64,000 bases of DNA from Lamellibrachia columna (lineage: Eukaryota > Annelida > Polychaeta > Sabellida > Siboglinidae): positions 2,730,227-2,794,226 of the forward strand of contig OY759261.1 of assembly GCA_963662155.1 (NCBI GenBank), in the 5' to 3' direction. This document shows positions 59,801 to 64,000 of the stretch, one piece after another (positions within the stretch are counted from its first letter, which is position 1; each line of letters begins with the position of its first letter). The notes under the pieces were generated by a model that saw only the letters and a list, made by a program, of their open reading frames with translations, was not told the origin of the DNA and did not search any database. The position numbers and the translations under genes were made by a program.

Positions 59801-62800
59801 GCACCTACATTGACGCCAGGTAGGAGGCACCTACATAGACGCCTGGTAGAAGGCACCTACATAGACACCAGGTAGAAGGAAGGCACCTACATAGACGCCA
59901 GGTACGAGGCACCTACATAGACGCCAGGTAGAAGGCACCTACATAGACGCCAGGTAGGAGGCACCTACATAGACGTCTGGTAGAAGGCACCTACATAGAC
60001 ACCAGGTAGAAGAAGGCACCTACATAGACACCAGGTACGAGGCACCTACATAGACGCCAGGTAGAAGGCACCTACATAGACGCCTGGTAGAAGGCACCTA
60101 CATAGACACCAGGTAGAAGGAAGGCACCTACATAGACGCCAGGTACGAGGCACCTACATAGACGCCAGGTAGGAGGCACCTACATAAACGCCAGGTAGGA
60201 GGCACCTACATAGACGCCAGGTACGAGGCACCTACATAGACGCCAGGTAGGAGGCACCTACATAGACGCCAGGTAGGAGGCACCTACATAGACGCCAGGT
60301 AGGAGGCACCTACAGCTGTTATAGTGTCTCATCCGAAAGACATAGGCCAAATGGGGTGAACAAAATTGCCCAAGTTTTGAAACTTAGCTGTAGTTGGATT
60401 CCTCTGAATTGACAGTCTCATGCTATTATCACCGAATTACTGTGGCCCACAGACATAACCTCAGTCTTGGTCCACAAGACATAACCACAGTTGTGGCCCA
60501 CAAGACATAACCCCAGTTGTGGCCCACAAGACATAACCACAGTTGTGGCCCACAAGACATAACCTCAGTCTTGGTCCACAAGACATAACCCCAGTTGTGG
60601 CCCACAAGACATAACCCCAGTTGTGGCCCACAAGACATAACCTCAGTCTTGGTCCACAAGACATAACCCCAGTTGTGGCCCACAAGACATAACCCCAGTT
60701 GTGGCCCACAAGACATAACCCCAGTTGTGGCCCACAAGACATAACCCCAGTCATGGCCCCAAGTCTGCCCCTTCTACATATGGCCTGTCATAGGAAATTC
60801 CTAACAGCCACATAGACCTTGGCTAGTTACTGTGGTCAGCCACATAGACCTTGGCTAGTTACTGTGGTCAGCCACATAGAACATGCTGTGCTGAAGGAGT
60901 CTTCCTGTCTATTGTCTCCTATTGTTTATCACTGTATGAGACTGGCTGGTCGTGTTTGGTACAAGTTAGTTGGTGTCTTGACAGTCAGTGGATGACTGGT
61001 TTACTTTGGACTCAGTCCTGATTCATGTATCACTGTATGGGACTGGCTGGTCATGTTTGGTACAAGTTAGTTGGTGTCTTGACAGTCAGTGGATGACTGG
61101 TTTACTTTGGACTCAGTCCTGATTCATGTATCACTGTATGGGACTGGCTGGTCGTGTTTGGTACAAGTTAGTTGGTGTCTTGACAGTCAGTGGATGACTG
61201 GTTTACTTTGGACTCAGTCCTGATTCATGTATCACTGTATGGGACTGGCTGGTCATGTTTGGTACAAGTTAGTTGGTGTCTTGACAGTCAGTGGACGACT
61301 GGTTTACTTTGGACTCAGTCCTGATTCATGTATCACTGTATGGGACTGGCTGGTCATGTTTGGTACAAGTTAGTTGGTGTCTTGACAGTCAGTGGACGAC
61401 TGGTTTACTTTGGACCCAGTCCTGGTGCGTGTATCACTGTATGGGACTGGCTGGTCATGTTTGGTACAAGTTAGTTGGTGTCTTGACAGTCAGTGGACGA
61501 CTTGTTTACTTTGGACCCAGTCCTGGTGCGTGTATCACTGTATGGGACTGGCTGGTCATGTTTGGTACAAGTTAGTTGGTGTCTTGACAGTCAGTGGACG
61601 ACTTGTTTACTTTGGACCCAGTCCTGGTGCGTGTATCACTGTATGGGACTGGCTGGTCATGTTTGGTACAAGTTAGTTGGTGTCTTGACAGTCAGTGGAC
61701 GACTTGTTTACTTTGGACCCAGTCCTGGTGCGTGTATCGCTGTATGGGACTGGCTGGTCATGTTTGGTACAAGTTAGTTGGTGTCTTGACAGTCAGTGGA
61801 CGACTTGTTTACTTTGGACTCAGTCCTGATGCGTGTATCACTGTATGGGACTGGCTGGTATCACTGTGCACAACTAGTTTAATTCATTTTGAAATTTGAA
61901 GTTATTTGAATATAAGAGTTTGTCAGTTCATTACTGTTTAATGAAATATTTCAGTATCGTTCACATTTAAAAAATCAAATTAATTTTATGATCAAACAAT
62001 GTGTTATTTGGTATTTATATTGAACTACACAATTTAAGCATAATTTAAATTACGTTAGATATTCTAATAATATAAAAAGTACAACATAATTTGTTCCAAA
62101 TGTTGTAATTGCAATTGTACAACATGTAAAACTGTAGTATGTAATTGAAATTTCAAAACTAATACAGCCTATGTAGCTGTTGACTCTTGCACTATTTGAA
62201 AAAGTTGTCAGCTGCCTACAATGTCCTGCACAGGCAACACAGGCTACTGAGGGTTATGCAATTAAGAGCCAGCTCATTAAACAATGTGGTCCTGCCAATT
62301 AAGACTTCTTTAGAATAAGACTAGTGAGCCAGACCATGTGCACCAGTAGTCTGGCTTGGCCAGTCTGGGGCTAGCTGTTGGCCATCTGACAAGGGCTTAG
62401 TGACCATGGGCATTTGCAGGTGCTTTGTAAATCTTAGTTGTCCACCAGGGCCTACATAATATTGTAAAAAAAAATGTATAAATCAATTATATCGTTTACA
62501 CTAATTTCCTCAGGATTTTAAACTAATTAGTCTTGATATGGCTGCTATGACATGCGTATGATTGTTTGGAGTAGCTTTGTTTTTTGTTTTGGTCTTGTTA
62601 TGCCACCTGTGTCTGTGAGTCTGTATTGTATGCCTGTGGAACGTTCCTTATAATAAGGAATGAGTCTGAAATAAACTTATCTATGTATAATACCAGTAGG
62701 GACATCAAACAAAATAAACTTATCTATCTATGTATAATACCAGTAGGGACATCAAACAAAACAAACTTATCTATCTATGTATAATACCAGTAGGGACATC

Positions 62801-63385
62801 AAACATAATACAATTGTACAGACAGTGACTGGGACATATCAGAACTCATGTTGATACAATGTTGTAATGCTTATAGCTAATTAAGTGTAGTTGTTTATTG
62901 AAATGATATACTATTTAAAATTTTCATGTTTAAATATTTAAAATAAAAGTGGTGTACCCAGTACTTGGGGCTGTTCAAAGTGCACCCCCTGGCAGACCTG
63001 TTTACACTTCACCCCCTGGCAGACCTGTTTACACTTCGCCCCCTGGCAGACCTGTTCATTCCAACACCAACTCAACTTCTCTGGGAAGCATTCTTTCTAA
63101 AGTATTTACATTTTAGTCCTTTTGAAACTATTCATATACTTTGTCAAAGTATGTGTATTCAAATATTTTTTTCAACATGTGCAAAATATTTATAATCTGA
63201 AGATATATTTAGATACTTTTAAAAGTATTAAACTTATATAAATATTTAAGTGAAGTCTGCAGCTTGTGTCAACGGACAAACGTCTATGTTGTTAGACGGA
63301 CATGACGGGGTCCCAGCTGAGGACCATGGAAGTGAAGTGTGCTATGGACCTGACGAGACATGCCACTATCAAGGACCTCGAGATG
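50608..63385 (+). CDS. TLK: Tousled-like kinase (TLK), 5' part: join of seven coding exons, 3' end beyond window
   Basis: TLKs are nuclear Ser/Thr kinases that phosphorylate the histone chaperone ASF1 and support chromatin assembly during replication. Coding exons 50608-50815, 51699-51784, 52257-52431, 53945-54003, 58589-58651, 59313-59462 and 63296-63385 join in one frame without stops (277 codons). All have AG acceptors and GT donors, and phases match across every junction (1,0,1,0,0,0,0). The order of motifs follows the metazoan TLK N-terminus: a Gly/Ser-rich start ending GRLPEGE, then SLD...RKRELLEARF, then a basic GERKRKRR cluster (likely nuclear signal), then AKKISEYFK, a Ser/Pro-rich linker, and VQTDMT...IKDLEM where the coiled coil should begin. 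Vertebrate TLKs show RRQELLEARF, GHKISDYFE and IQTDLT at the same places. The kinase domain is not in the window. The spliced model is inferred; no transcript was available. Confidence 0.88.
50816..51698 (+). other. TLK intron 1
   Basis: AT-rich intron of 883 bp. I see no repeat array or recognisable element in it. Confidence 0.75.
51699..51784 (+). CDS. TLK: TLK coding exon 2 (RKRELLEARF motif)
   Basis: The acceptor is gttgcag|ttgac and the donor cgg|gtaagc. With the phase-1 base of exon 1 the exon reads V then DAFNAFSLDRIG...ARKRELLEARFFDR. The Leu-Leu-Glu-Ala-Arg-Phe core is the most diagnostic piece of the TLK N-terminus in the window. Confidence 0.9.
52257..52431 (+). CDS. TLK: TLK coding exon 3 (His/Gln/Ser-rich, basic cluster)
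   Basis: The acceptor follows a C-rich tract (accactcag|cagaca) and the donor is agcg|gtacgt, phase 1. The product is low-complexity Ser/His/Gln followed by TPEKAWTPSGGERKRKRRV, matching the TPEKK...RGRKRK basic segment of TLKs, a probable nuclear localisation signal. Confidence 0.85.
53190..53435. repeat. 28-bp minisatellite in TLK intron 3, about 8 copies
   Basis: Unit atcagtgtcactctgtctca plus aatctaga, with a C/T variant (aaacctaga or aaatctaga). The array ends in single-copy sequence at about 53435. Confidence 0.95.
53704..53942. repeat. 57-bp minisatellite ending at the acceptor of TLK exon 4, 4 copies
   Basis: Unit contains tgtctatttgtcttaaatgt and gatggcattgtcttcaatg. One unit lacks a 3-bp tgt step. 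The last, truncated unit (gtttatttggttcag) itself supplies the polypyrimidine tract and AG of TLK exon 4. Confidence 0.93.
53945..54003 (+). CDS. TLK: TLK coding exon 4 (KKISEYFK motif)
   Basis: The acceptor is tggttcag|ggcacgg and the donor ttcaag|gtaagc. The phase-1 junction gives GHGKAGRSDNSAKKISEYFK. It corresponds to the GGRGHKISDYFE block of vertebrate TLKs. The exon is only 59 nt long and would be missed by ORF searches. Confidence 0.88.
54070..54077. repeat. left 8-bp target-site duplication of the hAT element
   Basis: gaactaac, identical to 57689-57696 on the other side of the element. Confidence 0.92.
54806..55285. repeat. 68-bp minisatellite inside the hAT element, about 7 copies
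   Basis: Unit includes caatcagaggcagtggtgcc and gttacggtggcggagatgca, with few substitutions. Because 68 is not divisible by 3, the short TIDAFF-type frame that runs into it breaks up after the first units. Confidence 0.93.
56652..56709. repeat. 10-bp tandem repeat, about 6 copies
   Basis: (agtatgtatc)n inside the hAT element. Confidence 0.95.
57090..57662. repeat. 31-bp minisatellite of GTACTC subterminal motifs, about 18 copies
   Basis: Unit atgtactagtactcatactc plus atccatcgcca. It lies just inside the right end of the hAT element and is built from the same GTACTC motif that occurs scattered near the left end (54095-54200). Confidence 0.95.
57689..57696. repeat. right 8-bp target-site duplication of the hAT element
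   Basis: gaactaac directly follows the inverted terminus CCCCAGGTCTG. Confidence 0.92.
57778..58577. repeat. 42-bp minisatellite in TLK intron 4, about 19 copies
   Basis: Unit cattgaccgtgtgtccgatt followed by gtcttacaatgttgtaactt ac. It runs to within about 10 bp of the exon 5 acceptor. The long minus-strand frames across it arise because 42 is divisible by 3. Confidence 0.96.
58589..58651 (+). CDS. TLK: TLK coding exon 5
   Basis: The acceptor is ctgttttcag|acaggg and the donor atggct|gtgagt, phase 0 on both sides. It encodes 21 residues, TGNSPGRAGNKAPSPQ..., comparable with the GGNGSSPVRG...SPQ segment after ISDYFE in vertebrate TLKs. The acceptor lies directly after the last unit of a 42-bp minisatellite. 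Confidence 0.78.
58652..59312 (+). other. TLK intron 5
   Basis: 661 bp. It holds three imperfect gttcacacacttatacaatt units at 58840-58900 and a sequence at 58922 (tagtgttgggaattgg) that faintly resembles a hAT terminus. Nothing else is recognised. Confidence 0.6.
59313..59462 (+). CDS. TLK: TLK coding exon 6 (Ser/Pro/Asn-rich linker)
   Basis: The acceptor is ggtgttttag|tacccc and the donor gtacag|gtacaa, phase 0 on both sides, exactly 50 codons. The sequence is Pro/Ser/Asn-rich and ends NNSQQVQ. Joined to exon 7 it gives VQ-TDMT, like IQTDLT in vertebrate TLKs. The phases and this join argue that no exon is missing between 6 and 7. Confidence 0.8.
59690..60314. repeat. 26-bp minisatellite in TLK intron 6, about 23 copies
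   Basis: Unit ggcacctacatagacgccag plus gtagga. On the minus strand it continues the 3' tail of the SINE at 60315-60445 (ctgtaggtgcc), which suggests that the array grew from the SINE tail. Confidence 0.94.
60315..60445 (-). mobile_element. tRNA-derived SINE, degenerate copy
   Basis: On the minus strand, gactgtcaattcagaggaat is followed by tttcaaaacttgggcaattt and tgttcaccccattt, then ttcggatgagacac. The same body (cttgggcaatttcgttcatc) occurs in the SINE copies near 21.3, 24.3 and 32.4 kb. The tRNA-like head has decayed. Confidence 0.7.
60446..60760. repeat. 26-bp minisatellite, about 12 copies
   Basis: Unit cagttgtggcccacaagaca plus taaccc, alternating with a variant cagtcttggtccacaagaca. 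Confidence 0.95.
60935..61870. repeat. 101-bp minisatellite in TLK intron 6, about 9 copies
   Basis: Unit contains gactggctggtcatgtttgg and tggtgtcttgacagtcagtg. Early units read gattcatgtatcac and later units ggtgcgtgtatcac, so two subfamilies occupy separate blocks. The open frames (94 residues) are repeat artefacts. Confidence 0.96.
61871..62654. other. TLK intron 6, single-copy part
   Basis: AT-rich sequence. I see no gene or recognised element. Confidence 0.6.
62655..62810. repeat. 47-bp tandem repeat, 3 copies
   Basis: Unit includes aataccagtagggacatcaa and acttatctatctatgtat. Confidence 0.92.
62975..63060. repeat. 28-bp tandem repeat, 3 copies
   Basis: Unit ccccctggcagacctgttta plus cacttcac. 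Confidence 0.92.
63296..63385 (+). CDS. TLK: TLK coding exon 7 (start of coiled coil)
   Basis: The acceptor is atgttgttag|acggac and the donor gagatg|gtgaga, 30 codons, phase 0. It reads TDMTGSQLRTMEV...RHATIKDLEM. The TD(L/M)T start and the I-x-DLE end are those of the TLK segment that leads into the long coiled coil. The middle seems a few residues longer than in vertebrates. The frame is closed upstream by the TAG that contains the acceptor. Confidence 0.82.
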
Positions 63386-63678
63386 GTGAGATCACTTCTT
63401 CTGTCACAATTGACCGCCTACATGATGTCCTTGTCTTCCCAATACATTTCACATTTGTTCCCCCAGTTTTCTTATTTGGATACTTTCTAAAACGTTGTAA
63501 TGTATTTAAGTACGAATATATTCTAAAAGGTATTTGTATTTTCATACTTTTAAAATGTATTCATATTTTCGTACTTCCTTACACACTCTGTCGTGTCAGC
63601 CACTGGAGTTGAACTCTGGCTCCAGATGCCTCTGTTCCTCATTGCCTTGTGCAACTCTAAGGGCTCCAGTTACACATC

Positions 63679-64000
63679 TTTACATTCTAAAACTAACCTC
63701 TACAGTGATAACTATTTCACATAATACCAGTGACACACTATGTATTATATTGTTGATATTGAAATAGACATACAACTTTACATTCTAAAACTAACCTCTA
63801 CAGTGATAGCTATTTCACATAATACCAGTGACACACTATGTATTATATTGTTGATATTGAAATAGACATACAACTTTACATTCTAAAACTAACCTCTACA
63901 GTGATAACTATTTCACATAATACCAGTGACACACTATGTATTATATTGTTGATATTGAAATAGACATACAACTTTACATTCTAAAACTAACCTCTACAGT
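63679..64000. repeat. 98-bp tandem repeat running off the window, at least 3.3 copies
   Basis: Nearly identical units starting cattctaaaactaacctcta at 63683, 63781, 63879 and 63977, with exact 98-bp spacing. It lies in TLK intron 7. Confidence 0.96.

Overview
The window is nuclear DNA of a metazoan, most likely an aquatic invertebrate. The evidence is GT-AG introns with consistent phases, metazoan-type LINE, SINE, Gypsy, Harbinger and hAT remnants, and no operon-like gene packing. I cannot tell a mollusc, another lophotrochozoan or a lancelet apart from this sequence. About 40% of the window is tandem repeat in roughly 40 minisatellite and microsatellite arrays. Most long open frames are only repeat units that happen to lack stop codons.

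Left part (about 1.6-29 kb): duplicated remains of an LRAT/NlpC-P60-like acyltransferase-family locus. Two homologous blocks (about 2.08-5.79 and 9.29-11.66 kb) each carry a 68-nt first coding exon. A second block type occurs three times (about 11.66-17.72, 20.0-22.8 and 23.08-25.7 kb) and leads into an LRAT-domain exon in two copies: 22822-23062, truncated, and 25734-26094, carrying the NCEHF active-site motif. A third block occurs twice (17.77-19.6 and 28.1-29.0 kb). The paralogous blocks carry different minisatellites: an array in one copy is usually one or two units in the other. The largest is a 77-bp array of about 5 kb with a 1154-bp higher-order period. Element insertions (foldback MITE, LINE) can be read against empty sites in the paralogue.

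Middle part (about 29-49 kb): a graveyard of transposons and arrays. It holds a 24-bp array beside a hAT-like terminus, a tRNA-derived SINE, a PIF/Harbinger transposase pseudogene split by a 41-bp array, a 55-bp array, and a minus-strand Gypsy-type retroelement whose Gag zinc-knuckle region has become about 30 tandem 63-bp units. A 42-bp Cys-rich open array follows.

Right part (50.6 kb to the end): the 5' portion of a real gene on the + strand, a Tousled-like kinase (TLK). Seven coding exons can be joined in frame (277 codons). They cover the N-terminal disordered region up to the start of the coiled coil; the kinase domain lies beyond the window. Intron 4 contains a complete 3611-bp hAT-type element with 11-bp terminal inverted repeats and a perfect 8-bp target duplication. 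Introns 3, 4 and 6 are full of minisatellites.
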